From Albula goreensis (Eukaryota; Chordata; Actinopteri; Albuliformes; Albulidae), in NCBI GenBank assembly GCA_022829145.1, contig CM040751.1, forward strand, positions 496,001 through 560,000: a stretch of DNA of 64,000 bases. The letters run 5' to 3'. A program made the position numbers and the translations under genes. Below are positions 1-12,480 of the stretch, piece by piece (position 1 is the first letter of the stretch; each line of letters begins with the position of its first letter). The notes below the pieces were generated by a model, which saw only the letters and a list, made by a program, of their open reading frames with translations, searched no databases and had not been told where the DNA came from.

Positions 1-360
1 AACCTCACACAATCTCTCTGTCTTGCTCACAAATTCACATACACATAAACACACTCTCTTTAACACAAACGCACACTCACATGCATATATGTGCACACAC
101 ATGTACACGAATACACATGTTTGTGTCCTTTCACACAGAGCATGGCACACTCATATTCAATTACAGCTTCATCACAACTGCCTTCATACTGACATCTGGA
201 TAAACATCGTCTATCATTGGTGCTGTACCACTGCGCAAACAAACCAAGACAGACTGAGATACAGCTACATTCCACCTCTGCGCAAAGTGAGCAGGAAAAA
301 TAAAATCTCTTTGTTCTCCAGACACTCACACAAAAACACACATCCACTCCTAGCACAGAA
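1..360. repeat. CA-rich low-complexity sequence
   Basis: The stretch is dominated by CA, CAC and ACAT words, densest in about the first 140 bases. Frames are open on both strands only because of this composition; their translations are His/Thr/Cys-rich with no domain. I read it as degenerate microsatellite, not a gene. Confidence 0.6.
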
Positions 361-2033
361 CTAGCTCATGTAAGTAAATCCTGTGTTTGCAGTCAGTATT
401 ATTCAAGATATATTTTAGGGGTCACCTAAAATGTCTGATAGGTTTATGGACAACCTTCCATCTTCACCTACACATACCAACCCCGCTATAGTTTTCTGTT
501 TCTTTGAAAACATTCATCAGTTGAGCATTCACATTTTCAAAACATTTAACACGCAAACCTAATATAAACTCACATTTTGTTGGTAAATGCTCTAAATAAT
601 TCTGAACAAAAACAATAAATAAAAACAATTACACCAAAAAATACAAACTACAGCTCTGGCATTAATGACTGTCAGCCATTGCTAGCCAACTCTGTGTAGT
701 AGCATCAAGCCTGCTATGTTCTTTAGGCTGTAATGTATTTGTTTTGTAACAACATAGTGTTATAGTCTGCACTTACCTTGTACGCTAGCAGACATGCTAA
801 TCTCATGCAATCACTCGAAGTTGTAAGAGTTTAGGTTTTGCAGATGGCCAATACAACATTAACATACGTATGCCTATCCTAGTGTGTCGAAAACAATGCT
901 GTGTACTATTTTTAAAATGGGGCAACACAGAAGAGTTCACAGGTATGATGGCAATCTGGATAATCTAGAATAAGCCCCAAGCACTCTCCGAGTGTGATTT
1001 CATACTACAAACTTGCGTTGACTTTCATACTTCACCAACTCAACCACTCAGAATGGAAATAAAGGGCAAAAATGAAAAATAAATTAATGAATACATACAT
1101 GTCAGCTGAGATCAAAGAGACACAGGTGACGTGACTTTGACATTGCCACAAAAACTACAAGAATTGTGGGTAAGTGCTTGCATTCATGCCCCGCTGTGTG
1201 TTACATCTGGCCAAAGCATATGGAGAGAAACTCTGCAGAGTGTACCATTCTGGTCCCAGGTGTCTGACACTCAGTTTTGAAAAATCTAAACAGCTGATTT
1301 TAAATGTGATAATAAAACAGTTGGATCTGGGTCATAATTTGTGGTTGTGATTCACTGTCTCCAGCACCAAAGCACCCCGGACAGCAGCGCTGAAGAAGTT
1401 CCGGGACCTCGGGGTGACCGCCAAGTGGACAACAAGGGTTACTACAGCCGCGGCCGTTATTAATCAGAGTCCCCAGACTTTTAAACCAACTCTCCCCGCT
1501 GTTCGAGAAAGAACACTCATTTACTTACAGTGCCCTTACTGACTGCTCTTTTGTGCTTTCTTGTAGATTCCATTTGAGCTGAGAGACACAACAACCTGGG
1601 GGTTCTGATGCTGCCTTTCCCTGCCACCCGCCTTCCTGTGAGCCAGTGGAGGACGCTAAGCTTTGTTTTCACTAAAGAACTGTGATTAGTTAACTCCCTT
1701 GTGTTTCCCTTAGTGTGATTTTCATTCTAGTTTACCCCTGTGTGTCTCGTATGTTACCAATTTTTGAAAAGTCTTTGTTCTGTTTTGCAATTGTGTTAAT
1801 AAATCCGGCTATGACTGACTCTTTGTGGTACCTACTCTCCAGTCTTGTGCTTCTTGCCACCCCATTCACACCATCCAACCAAAAATGGTGTCACACCATC
1901 CAAAGACAATATCACCCTCAACTCCACAAAATAATTCCATATACCAGGTCTTTTTAAGGCTTGACTGGTTTTTCTTTCCACTGTGTACAATTGACCAGTT
2001 GTTGCTTTCTCCATGTGACATAGATTCACTCTG
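361..2033. other. Non-coding interval, repeat-derived in part
   Basis: No coding sequence is supported here. It contains one copy of an interspersed repeat (665-985, listed separately). The segment about 1,630-1,860 reads like the 3' end of a retroelement, with AATAAA near 1,799 and T-rich flanks, but no second copy in the window proves an LTR. The GC-rich patch at 1,370-1,460 carries no recognisable frame. Confidence 0.4.
665..985. repeat. Interspersed repeat family, copy 1
   Basis: The segment from the CAACTCTGTGTAGTAGCATC block through the GGGCAACACAGAAGAGTT block and on to AATAAGCCCC is found again, with about 10% difference, in the 26,640-27,700 region. The shared order of at least four blocks across about 300 bases makes chance unlikely. 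There is no coding frame. The class of repeat is unknown to me. Confidence 0.7.
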
Positions 2034-2221
2034 CTGGTCTCTGTTGGTGGTACTGCGGTGTGGCTGGTCTCTCTTGGCAGTGATGTTGTTATGGGGCTGG
2101 TCTCGGCTGTGATATTGTGATGGGGCTGGTCTCTCTTGGCTGTGATATTGTGATGGGGCTGGTCTCTCTTGGCGTTCATGCTGGAATGGAACTGGTCTGT
2201 CTTGGCTGTCCAGCTGTTATG
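2034..2221. repeat. 33-bp minisatellite, about 5.5 units
   Basis: The unit starts GGCTGGTCTCTCTTGGC and recurs every 33 bases, with one shortened unit near 2,094-2,122. Because 33 is a multiple of three, the minus strand stays open and translates to an 11-residue repeat (QPHHNITAKRD). That frame has no other support and should not be called a gene. Confidence 0.85.
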
Positions 2222-2592
2222 CTGCACTGTGTTAGTATCTACAAAAGAGGCAGACCAAATAAAGCCATGAGTAAAATGAGCTTCTTTTCAAAGCAAGTTG
2301 TTTTCAGGGTATTCTGTACATAATGATCTTACCATATAATAATCCAAGTGTTTTGAATACAAGGCTACATCTTGTAGTTTTGGAAAATGACATGTTAAAC
2401 AAATAACCACACTTCAGGCAAGATTAAGGAAATAAACACAGAGAGAGGAGCACACAAAAACATTTCACACCAGGAGAAAAACTACACATACTGAGTGATT
2501 AATTTTCTTTTTTCTGGCTTGCTTAATTTGCATAAGATTGCATTCTTACAAATTGCCCATTCCTCTCTATACTGTTCTATACACAGTTAAAC
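2222..2592. other. AT-rich spacer
   Basis: Nothing recognisable is seen here beyond AT-rich sequence next to the Tc1 relic on its right. No terminal inverted repeat could be paired across that relic. Confidence 0.4.
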
Positions 2593-2895
2593 TCAGTTGA
2601 AGTAAAGGATATGACTTTTTATGTTCCTCAAGCCATTTTGAACAATGTGTGCAGTGTGGCAGGGCGCATTGTCCTGCCGAAAGAGGCCACTGCCATCGGG
2701 GATTACTGTTGCCATGAAGGGGTCTGTCTGGTCTGCAGCTATGTTTATGTAGGTGGCATGTGTCAAACTGATGTCCACATGACTGCCTGGACCCAGGGTT
2801 TCCCAGCAGAATGTTGCCCAGAGCATTACACTCCCTCCTCCATCTTTTTCCCACACTGCATCCTGGTGCCATCACTTTCCCAGGGTAAACGGCGC
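2593..2895 (-). pseudogene. Tc1/mariner transposase relic (C-terminal half)
   Basis: Read on the minus strand, the segment encodes GGGSVMLWATFCWETLGPG, then about 50 residues later DGSGLFRQDNAPCHTA. These are two landmarks of Tc1-like transposases; the Asp of QDNAPCH is the second catalytic Asp of the DDE triad. Transposases of this family cut and paste DNA at TA sites. The N-terminal helix-turn-helix part and the last catalytic residue are missing, and the frame shifts near its 5' end. It is a short dead fragment, with no flanking inverted repeats found. Confidence 0.8.
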
Positions 2896-4470
2896 GCATG
2901 TATTCATCTTTCAACGCAAGTATTGCAACTCAGGGGGCCCCCACCCCTTACCACTGTGACCTCCAGCAGGAGAAAGTAGGATTCACCTGCCGTGCTCAGC
3001 ACCAGCTGACCTGCCCCTGCACGCTCCAGGGACCCAGTACTGCACCCCTCCTCCTTCCCAGCTGCCAGCAGACCCTCCGGGAGTCAGCAAGCTCCACCTG
3101 GCGCCCACGCCATCAGCTGCCCCACCCCTGAACATTTCCCCGCTCAGTCCTGGTCTTGCAATTCTTCTACTCCCCCATTGTCCTCTCACCATGCCTCCTC
3201 CCCTGTCCCCACACACCCATATATGCTTCCCTAGCTGCCTTGCCCTGCCTCTTCACTCTTTGTTTGACACCTGCGCTGGCAATGTTAATGTTTCCTTTTG
3301 GCTGGCAGTCTTTTGGGGGGAGGTGGCGTTTCCTTCTTCCTTCTTCAGCCGTGATGTCCCAGGCACGGCTCTGCCGCTAAAGACTCCTGACCAAATGTCA
3401 AGTACCGAAATTCAAGTGCCAACATCTGTATTATGCACAGTTTCATAATGAACTCCTTTAAAATCATTTCATGTTGTCTGAAAATGTATTCTACCGAGTT
3501 CCATTTTCATCATTTGTTGACAATTTTGCCCATCTTTTTAATGTTATTTTTATTTGACCCTTTTTGTTCAGTCTGAACCTTTTCTTCCAGTCTTATTTTC
3601 CCTTCCATTTCCTACTAATTCCCACAATATCAATTTTGGCATATAAATGAAAAACATGTTTTGTCAGACAGCGCTACCCAAAATTTGGTGCACGTGCTCC
3701 ATGTCCGTTCCCAAAAACATGCACTTAAAACCTAAGCTGTATATGAAGAGAGGTATGGAGAGACTCGAAAAAAGGCTAAACATTCCATTTCAATGAGTGT
3801 AACGGTTCTGAAAAGTAGCATGGTGTGTGTGATTTTGTAAACCATGTCTTGTAAACAAAAGTATTACAAATACATTACCAGAAATGTATTTGTAATACAT
3901 TTCTGGTAATGTATTTTGTATCCATTTTGTCTTTTGCTTTTGAGACAGACAGGCGATCGCCATAGGAGTCATTTATGCTGGGGACGCTGGGGACATGTCC
4001 CCATCCCTTTTGTCGTGGCCAATTTTGTCCTCACCCTTTTTGAAAGCCTTTAGTTTGTTGAACCTGTTGCTTTCTCCAGCACTTTTCGAAACAAAACTGA
4101 CGCCCACGGTTATGATTATTATTGAGAGTGCTCAAGCGTTGTCAAGACCTGTCACTATATTGTTTTTCAAATTTTTGGAGAAACATGAGCTTCATTATCC
4201 TCTATGAGAGGATGTGGACTGGTGAAATGAAAATTGACTTTGGGGCCAGGTGTTTGTGCTCAGGGTCAGATTTGTGCTCATTTCCCACAGATTTCTGGTG
4301 TGTGAATCATTGCAGCCGCTTTCTCCCACTGTCCTGTTGCCCTCGCTTTCTTTTGCAGAGGAATCCACCAAGCAGCATGCGGACACTAGCGCAAGCCAAA
4401 AAGAATTCAAAGTCCACACACTCATCAGCCAATTTGGCAGCCTATCACAAGTAAGCATGCTCCCATCTCT
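2896..4470. other. Non-coding interval
   Basis: No gene is supported. The sequence is CT-rich in 2,940-3,440 and AT-rich after that. It contains a perfect hairpin (3,868-3,916, listed separately). Near 3,975-4,040 the GGGGACATGTCCCC block looks like the edge of a dispersed element, but no partner end is visible. Confidence 0.35.
3868..3916. repeat. Perfect 23-bp inverted repeat with 3-nt loop
   Basis: The left arm (3,868-3,890, containing ACATTACCAGAAATGT) is the exact reverse complement of the right arm (3,894-3,916), separated by TGT. No coding context surrounds it. It could be the remnant of a palindromic MITE or a fold-back product; nothing in the sequence decides. Confidence 0.9.
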
Positions 4471-4745
4471 TTCATACACACACACATACACACTAACACG
4501 CACACATACGCAAACACACACACACATATACACACAAACACACACTCAAACACACACATATGTAAAAACACACATATACACAAACACGCATGCATATACA
4601 CATGCAAACACACACACAACAAACATATACACAGAAATATAAACACAAACACGCATGCAAACATACACACATGCATACATACAAACACACATGCATATAC
4701 ATATATACATACAAACACACAAACATACACACCCACACACACCAA
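4471..4745. repeat. Interrupted (CA)n / CA-rich microsatellite
   Basis: About 275 bases are made of CACACA, ACATAC and GCATGCATA words on the plus strand. The complementary strand is open in several frames giving Val/Cys-rich translations, a composition effect only. Confidence 0.9.
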
Positions 4746-7528
4746 AGGAGAAAAGTAAAAAGATAAAAACCAAGAGGATAAAAAAAATTGACACATTCCC
4801 CATTCTCAGGTAAGTTTCCGTGGACTGCCCTGAAATGTCTTGAAGTTAAACAGAGTGGTAAAACAGAGATTCAGGAGAAGAATTCTCAGATAGCTCCTCA
4901 ACCTATCACACTTCTTCTGGTCCCTTACAAGTAAATAAACACCATGTACCTTTTTTCCCATTATGCTCAGCATTTCCTGGCATTGAGTGTTTTCTGTATC
5001 GCTTAGCTTGCACTGCTTTCGAAACAATGGAAAATGGAACTCCATGCTTCGGACAATGACCTGTCCAGTGCTCCAGAGGCTGGCTTCGGGATGACTTCTC
5101 CCCGGGTCATTTCCCTAGAAAGTGACCCAACAACCACGGCTCGCGGTCACCGGCCGACTCTGACTCGTTGTCTCGTTGGTGAGAGGGACACGAACCATGA
5201 ATTATAACAATGCGTGTGTGTCCCAGCTCCGCCCAGTCCACAGAGGGGTGGCCTGGTGTTGTGCCTTTTCCTCTATAGCCTTCCCCGTCCCAAGCCCGGC
5301 AGAGCCAGCAGACTGGGAGTCCATCAGCGTGCGCCCGTGGCGGTTCCTGGATGCTGGAGGAGTGGCAGTCTCTGCCTGGGTTTCTTTTGGGTTTTGTTTT
5401 TATTTTGGGGTGCAGAGAAGGCAGAGGCTTGTTGGCGCAGGCCGAGTCACGTCCCACCCTTAGTTTCTGTTTGTATGCATGTGTGTGGACCTCCCTCCCT
5501 TGTCTTTTATTCCCCCCTGAGTTGGCCGAGAGGGGGCTGGCCTGTGCGGCGTGGGTAGGCCTAGGAGAGGGTCTGAATCTGACACTCTGCAGATTGAGAG
5601 TGGGGCACGGGATATTATTGGTGGGTTGGCTTGTGGTGCTGGTGAGGGGAAGTCTCTCTCGCTGGAGTTCTCCCACACACTGACTGAGCATGACTTTTTA
5701 CTGCCTTTAAAAAAACAAAGTCTCTGCTACCCTGATTCCCTGTGTTTTGGTTGTTCGTGTGGGTGGGTCCCAGTACCTGTTCTGGGAGGGTCATCAGGGG
5801 GTGCTAGCGTTACTCCTGATATTACCATCCCCAGTCTTGGCAGTCTTTTTGGGGATTCCCTCTCCACGGAGATGCAACGACTCCTCCCCCTTTTGACTCC
5901 AAGCCCAAGTTCATTTTTTTCTATCCCTTCTCAATAAACTCATTTTAAATGGTATATCGTTGTCTGAGAGTTCCTACAACTGAACCCCTCCTGGTGTGCC
6001 CTCCTGTTCCTGTCTGAAAGGTGACAGTTAGGGGGTGTTTGGTTTTTTAAAAAATAATAAAATAAATAAAGGAACAAAATCCAAAAACCTGAATCTCTAC
6101 TATAGTCTAATGATGAAGGTGTGTGGTTTTAGTGAACCAAAACCAGGAGGAGCTGACCCATAGTGTCAGTGACATATCGATTTTGACCAATGACCACAGA
6201 AAAACATTTTGATTGGTTGACCGATGATGACTGGCAGCTGAGTGTAGCTCCAGCCTAATGGTTCATGGAACCTCATTTTATCGTTCTCACCACTGCAGTC
6301 CACATCAAGCTTCCATTCCCTGTCGCCATCACTGTAGATCCTCTAAATCATTGTTTTCCCTGTCTTTCCCTGTCTCCCTTTACACCTGGCTCTCTGGGTT
6401 GTGGACCTCCATGCCCAGCCCCACCCTTAGTGCAGTATGTGAATATTTCAAATAGACCCAAGGATTCTATTGGCAGAACAAGCTGCAAGACATTCTGTTT
6501 TGGTTTGGAGTGTTTGTCTAGGCTCTAAAAAATTAAGAAATACCAAATCCAGTGCATTTCCTGAAACTCTCAGAAGATTGTTATTGAAATGGTACATGTT
6601 TTTATAACATTAATATGATGTAATAATACAAGCTTATGGTTAAGGAATTCACAAGAATTTTCTGGGGAATATGCTGTCCAAAGTGCTCTGGGGTGGGGTT
6701 ACAGACTTTTTGTTGATTCCTTAGAGTTTTTTACGATTGCTTACACACTTGTTGCAGAATTTGGCTCATTGTGTCAAAACTCTATGCACAAGCCAAATAA
6801 GACACAACACTTGGAGATAGACATCTCACGTCTATGTCAAAATGAAACTCTGCGATCAAAATGTAACACTCCTTTTTCAAAATGGCATTTTTGCAACCAA
6901 ATGATACTCACATGCAACATTTGAATTACTCTTTCAAAGCAGCAACAACACACTGCTGTCTTTAGTGCTTTGTATACCTTTCTAATTTTCTCAGACAGGC
7001 TTCTGTGAAAGATTGTTGCAGTACAGTACATCTACTCAGATTCCAATGAACAGAAAAATGGAAAGACTTCAGAAACATATATACACGCGAGCGAACCCTC
7101 CACATTTCCACAAGTATGAAAAATTTAATGAAATATCGAGGCAAGTTGGTCCTCCAAGAACTGACAAGGGAGAAAACGTCATCAACTCAGCATTATATTG
7201 TACTATCAAACCAAGCGATCGCGTATCATAGGGTTTCGTCTTCTGATACAGTTATCCAGCTTAAGATCTCCCGGTCACATCAGCTCTGATGTCAATTCGC
7301 AATACTAAACAATTTTGATGAAAAAGTAACTGAAATAATGCTTGATTTATGACTGAAACCCACGTTCTCTCTTTCTATGGTGCGTAGTTCCGCTTGCTTT
7401 CCTTCTTCTAGTGTTACAGTAAACGTAGTCCTCAACGTTCATTGGTTTGCACCAATGTGTCGTTTTCCAACAGTTTATAGACTACTTGTTTGTTTACTTT
7501 TTTGGAAAAGTTTGCGTGTTTTTAGAAT
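4746..7528. other. Non-coding interval with an LTR-like GC-rich block
   Basis: No gene is supported. From about 5,090 to 6,030 the base composition rises in GC, frames are open on both strands, and there is AATAAA near 5,933 just before an end-like stretch. This resembles a solitary LTR or untranslated part of a retroelement, but I could not find matching ends. The sequence 6,040-7,528 is AT-rich with nothing recognisable. Confidence 0.3.
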
Positions 7529-7867
7529 AATGGACTACGATAAAAGTGGCGGCAGCTCTCATATTAAACATTAATTAACTGAATCTCTCCGGTGCAAGAG
7601 ACGGAACTCAGTGGGAAGAACTGGTGAGAGGTTACTTTCTTGAGGTTGAGGAGGATAACATGCACCTTGTGCTGTCAGACTTGGAAGATGAGGACAGCAA
7701 TGATGAAGAAACCATTCCCGACTTGGATAAAAAGTACTGTATGTGAAATAGGTCACGAAGCGGATTTTGAAGAACTGACAGATGATGATGATGATACAAC
7801 TTTCACTGTTGTCACTAACGAAGCCGAAGATACAATACAGTTTGTTGGTCACAGTCAGAGTCAGTAA
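7529..7867 (+). pseudogene. Acidic coding-like fragment, possibly transposase N-terminus
   Basis: Three short frames follow one another: MDYDKSGGSSHIKH at 7,529; one with WEELVRGYFLEVEED and DLEDEDSNDEE from about 7,590; and one with DFEELTDDDDD ending at 7,867. Stops and frame changes separate them. Acidic N-termini of this kind occur in piggyBac-like and other fish transposases, but no catalytic domain follows, so the assignment is a guess. It may equally be chance codon-like sequence. Confidence 0.25.
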
Positions 7868-10017
7868 CGTCAACTATTTACAGAAATTCTCAGTTTCACC
7901 TGCGGTGATGGTCGAAGGCGAAAAGAAAACTCAACGCTCGGCCAGGAATCCTTTACAAACAAACTACCTCATGAACGCATCTATGAGCTACGCTACATGG
8001 TAAATTCTTTGTCGGAAAAGGACATGTTCACTGCACATCAGCCCTTTTTGTTGTACCTTTTTGTATTTTATTATAAGCTACAGTGTTGTACGTGTCATTA
8101 AAATAGTTTCTTGTTTCATCAATATATTCAGACTATAACCACACACTTCTACTTCATGTGCCCAGACACTGTAGTCCTCCCTGTTAGTCGTCCATCTATA
8201 AAAATGTACATAAATCCCCACACCACTCCCAAGAACAATGGGAAGGATTCTCAGCCATCATCAGCCATTAGTCCTCCAGCCTTTCAGATGCAATTGCATC
8301 CTGGGATAGCTTTTTGGTCAGAGCTGAGTCGGTGAGAATGAGAGCAATGCCACTTTGAACACACATTTATACTGTCTTTAATATAAAACAATGAGGAGAG
8401 TAACTGTTAATGTACCGAAGTCACAGAATGATTAAGAGACATGCAAAGATAGGCTGGGAATGAGAAGAGTAAAAATAAGTATCACAATTTACCACTAAAT
8501 TAATGTTTTAACTTGAATTATGAATTCAAAACTGCAAATTCAAAATTTTTCTAATTGATTAGATCTCTATCATATTTTATATAAATTTATGATTTTTAAA
8601 AACTGTTTTCTCAGAACTGCAGTTTGCAAAAGTACAATGTTGTATTGAACATTACAGCCAAAATATTTCTTCAATCTTGGCAAGTGATACCTCATTTTGT
8701 AGCTCTGAATCTGTACTTTAGTATCATGTGATAAAATAAAAATGTGAATTTTGCGAATGTGCCCCTCAAATATGCGTTCGGTCACCTTTTTACACGAGTT
8801 GATGTTCGATTTCAGATTTGAGGCCAAGAAATGATAAACAACGCGAAGGATGCTAACGTTAGTTAGCTGACTGGTAACCTTCGGTTGCCCACAATCAGAA
8901 TAACGTAACTATTATCCAGTTAGCTTGCTAGCTTAGTTAAATATCTTTCCAGACACGATTCAAAAGACATTGTTCAAAAGGTCTCCAGCCACACACTTTT
9001 ACCTGTTAGCCAACAACTAGGTGCTAGGTAGCTTCTGGATGCCTGCCTGATTCATCGCTAGTGATAACATCCACCGCTACAGGATTGTCCAGTGGGTTCG
9101 CTTTCCTCTCGGTCATCCTGCGTCTGTCTCGGAGCCGAGTTTTAATAATAACAAAAATCCCCAACATTTTGACAAAATACCCCAGATGTGGACATAGACA
9201 CGTAGTCTATTGCGATTTTGTTATCTCAGGACAAATAGCTTACCAGCAACGGATGAGGGACAACCCGCGCAGTGGAAATGAGAGGATGAAAAACGCAAAC
9301 CCGTTTTTATTCAACCAATTTCTCCACTATTAACTGAGCGGTTGCCGTTGCGTTGACTGACAGATTAGGTTATGCATTTTGTCTTGCTACAATGGAGTAC
9401 ACCCGAAGGCTAGGTGAGTGTCGCTCATAATGACTGAACCGATTAAAATGAATTATTTAAACATAACATCTGTAATGTTTAGGCGTCCCAACCACTTTAG
9501 AGGTATGTATGTATAATGAGATGTAATATTTTTAAAGATCATTTAATCTTTTCCTTTTCCAACAGTCCACTTCAACTGGAAACATACATTTGCAATAAAA
9601 AGAATGAAAAATGTATCATCACTGAACGGAATAGCTTTATTTTTCCCTAAGGGGAATTCTGGTGAAGTAGTCCTCATACAAGAAATAAATAATTTACATG
9701 AATAAACTACATAGCTATTATTACAAACTAGATATCAAGAATTGTTCTAAGAAAATCCAGACGACATAAACAAATCAGAAAAATAAATTAAGCATTTAAT
9801 TTAGCAGGTGCTGTTGATCCGTGCGTTTTATGCTAACTGCAGTCAAATCATCCAGTCCACAAATCAGACACGGAACAAGCTCACCGACTTCCAAACTGAG
9901 GACAATGTTGAAATAATAATATTATGTAAAAATATTTCGGAAATAGCCTATAGCGTCAAGTTTGTAAATTAAGTGGGAAGTGGGTCGATTCCAGAGGGAA
10001 TTACAGTAATAGAAGGC
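7868..10017. other. Non-coding interval left of the Gmr1 array
   Basis: AT-rich sequence, with GCTAACGTTAG and GCTTGCTAGC-type words near 8,850-8,940 that are common in teleost intergenic DNA. A short possible first exon, ATG at 9,392 with a good donor (CTAG/GTGAGTG) at 9,414, lies at its right part, but I found no second exon. The five bases before the first LTR (10,013-10,017) are AAGGC. Confidence 0.35.
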
Positions 10018-11007
10018 TGTGAGGCAACTTCTGATGGGTTCTCTTTTCTTATGAGAACTCCCAATGGGAAAAAAATGATGGCTCCGCCACAACAGCACGT
10101 AAGTGCAAAAGATTTTATTGATAGTGCTCTCCCAAAGTGCAAGACGTGAAAAGGTGAACAAAAAGATATATATACACACAAAAAGAATATAAATATATAC
10201 AAGAATTAACACGAAACTCTCCACTTCCTGCAAAACCCTGCTACGTCCAGGTTTCCACACAATACATACACTCTATCTCCAACCACAAAACCAACAAAAA
10301 CCACAAAAAAACCCACCCAAACCTTTCCTTTGGGCCAGCTTATATAGGGGTAGCCCCACCCATCCAGCTTGTACCACCTTTGTACAACATCCAAACATTA
10401 ACATGTAACAAAGTATACAGATAACAGGAATCACCATTGGATTATATACATACATTTCCATTGTATACATCATTCTTCATCATTCCTCTGTAATGATAAC
10501 GTTATATCTGTTATACCTAACAGTAATAAATCGCCAAAACATTCCAAACAGTTGTTTCAAAATGGTGTCGTCCAAGGACCGCCCTAAAATGTACCCGGGC
10601 TTTTGGGTCAGGCCCTTCATAAGCCTGCCCAGCCAAACGCTCGGTTTGGTCCCTTCCACCCTCCGTAGTACCCGGAAGCATTACTACGGCAACCACAGAA
10701 CACAGCACAAAACAGCACAAACCCTGAGCGCTCCAACATACACTGAACGGAGACAAGATAAGTAAAATAAAAGACAGAAAACGATAAACGAATGTGTGTA
10801 TTTGTGTGATTACGGTTGGTATATTAAACTGAGAGGGGAAAGCAAATGTAGAATGTTCGTGTATGCGTGTATGACCCGGGCATAGGCTAACGCAACTGCG
10901 CGTGCACTCACAGGGAGCTAGCCACTGCAAACAGGGGAACTTTGTATGGGGGGAAAACGATTGAGTATTACGTGGTGCCGCAAGCCGTGACAGAGCCCTC
11001 TGTCACA
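10018..11007 (-). repeat. LTR1 (3' LTR of copy A)
   Basis: About 990 bases beginning TGTGA and ending TCACA on the plus strand, a perfect 5-bp inverted terminal repeat that includes the TG...CA ends usual for LTRs. It is nearly identical to LTR2 and LTR3 apart from scattered one-base differences. Read on the minus strand it carries TATATAAG (10,339-10,346) and, about 220 bases on, AATAAA (10,114-10,119). Confidence 0.93.
10114..10119 (-). terminator. Poly(A) signal in LTR1
   Basis: AATAAA on the minus strand inside the 3' LTR of copy A. The same signal lies at 15,621-15,626 in LTR2 and 21,104-21,109 in LTR3. Its place downstream of the TATA box in each LTR fits the R/U5 boundary of an LTR retrotransposon. 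Confidence 0.7.
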
Positions 11008-12480
11008 TCATCCTTCCCTCTCCAAGCTTGCAGAGGCTCGGCAAGTGGGACAGGTAATCCGCTGTCACATTCTGTTTCCCGGCTTGATGGCGGACCACAA
11101 ACTTGAAAGGCTGAAGTGCCAGATACCACCGTGTCACTCTGGCATTGTTGTCCTTCATGGTCTGAATCCAGGTTAGAGCCCGGTGGTCACTGTGTAGGTC
11201 AAACTCCCGCCCAGCAAATAATACTTCAGGCTGTCCAGTGCCCACTTTTATGGCCAGACACTCCTTCTCTATGGTGGAGTACCTTACCTCTCTTGGGAGG
11301 AGCTTCCTGCTCAGGTACAGCACAGGTCGTTCCTCACCTGGTTCCCCCTGTGCCAGGACAGCTCCAACTCCGGCTGCAGAGGCATCCACCTGTACCAAGA
11401 ATCGCTTGGTAAAATCAGGGCTCTGGAGGACTGGTGCTGAACAGAGGTGGGCTTTAAGAGCTCTAAATGCCTCTTCACAGGCACTGTCCCATGGTACTGG
11501 GTTTCTGGCCGTTTTGGTGAGAAGGCCTGTTAGCGGTGCTGCCACTGATGAAAAATGGGGAACAAACGTTCGGTACCATCCCACCAGTCCCAAGAATGAC
11601 CTCACCTGTTTTTTAGTTCTTGGTCGTGGGCTGTTCTGGATGGCCTCAATCTTGTCCACCTGCGGCTTAATTTCCCCTCTCCCCAGTACGTAGCCAAGGT
11701 ATCGGGTTTCTTACCTGGCCCACTCACACTTCTGCTGGTTCAGTGTCAGCCCGGCCTCATGGATCTTGCCCAAGACACGGCGGAGGTGCTGGAGATGTTC
11801 GTCCCAGGTGTTGCTGTAGATGACCACATCATCCAAATAAGCAGCACAGCAATCCTCACAGCCTTGAAGCACCTGATCCATGAGCCTCTGGAAGGTCGCT
11901 GGGGCTCCATGAAGTCCAAAAGGCATAGCAGTAAATTGATATAGGCCCATGGGAGTTCTGAAGGCGGTGTATTCTCTGGACTTCTGCTCCAAGGGCACCT
12001 GCCAATATCCCTTGCACAAGTCCAGAGTGGTGATGTAGTTGGTTTTCCCGATCCGTTCTAAGAGGTCATCAATACGGGGCATTGATAAGCATCAAATTTA
12101 GATGCAGCATTCAATTTCCTGAAGTCGATGCACACCCTGAGAGATCCATCCTTTTTGAGCACAATCACAATGGGGCTGCTCCACTCACTCTTGGATGGCT
12201 CTATCACACCCAGGTCGATCATTGTCCGGATTTCGGCCTTTAGGGGCTCCACAAGCCTCTCTGGTACCCGGTACGGTCGCTGACGTACTGGGGTGGAGTC
12301 ATTCATGAATGGTGTGCTGCAGTACCTGGGTCAGTCCCGGCTTCTGCTGGAACAAGGTAGGGACGACACTGAAGACCTGCTGCAGCTCAGTCGTCTGCTC
12401 CCAGCTAAATGCTCCAGGTTCACCTTGGCTTCCTGCCTCCATCCCTCCAAATCTCCGTCATCCTCCTCCTTTTCCTCAGC
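11003..12480 (-). pseudogene. pol: Copy A reverse transcriptase-RNase H
   Basis: Minus-strand frames in series give the RT and RNase H of a Ty3/gypsy pol. RT landmarks are SPIVIVLKKDG, YITTLDLCKGYWQVPL and the catalytic box AYLDDVVIYSN (YxDD form) near 11,820. The connection shows FLGLVGWYRTFVPHF. RNase H has its Asp in QVDASAAGVG, Glu in STIEKECLAIK and the later Asp in HSDHRALTW. The frame changes near 12,060-12,080 and 11,660-11,710, and other one-base shifts occur. The pol stop codon TGA overlaps the first bases of the 3' LTR. It lies downstream of integrase, not upstream, which defines the Gmr1 arrangement. Confidence 0.9.
11008..11023 (-). other. Polypurine tract of copy A
   Basis: On the minus strand the sequence GGAGAGGGAAGGATGA abuts the start of the 3' LTR. 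A purine-only run in this position is the usual primer for plus-strand DNA synthesis. The same tract is seen in copy B at 16,507-16,522. Confidence 0.8.

Noticed and set aside
1832..2227. 131-codon minus-strand frame with repeated QPHHNITAKRD words
   Set aside because: The repeat is the translation of a 33-bp minisatellite, whose period is a multiple of three; nothing else supports a protein.
4425..4803. Several long Val/Cys-rich minus-strand frames
   Set aside because: They are translations of a CA-rich microsatellite.
5107..5691. 194-codon minus-strand frame in a GC-rich block
   Set aside because: Frames are open on both strands here, the translation shows no domain, and the block looks like LTR or untranslated retroelement sequence.
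9392..9413. Short first exon (ATG to a good GTGAGT donor)
   Set aside because: No matching second exon was found before the Gmr1 array, and such short motifs arise by chance.
10018..11007. An env-like gene after RNase H that would make the Gmr1 element virus-like
   Set aside because: The pol stop codon overlaps the 3' LTR, so there is no room for another gene.
11238..11693. 151-codon plus-strand frame
   Set aside because: It is the antisense shadow of the copy A RNase H and connection region.
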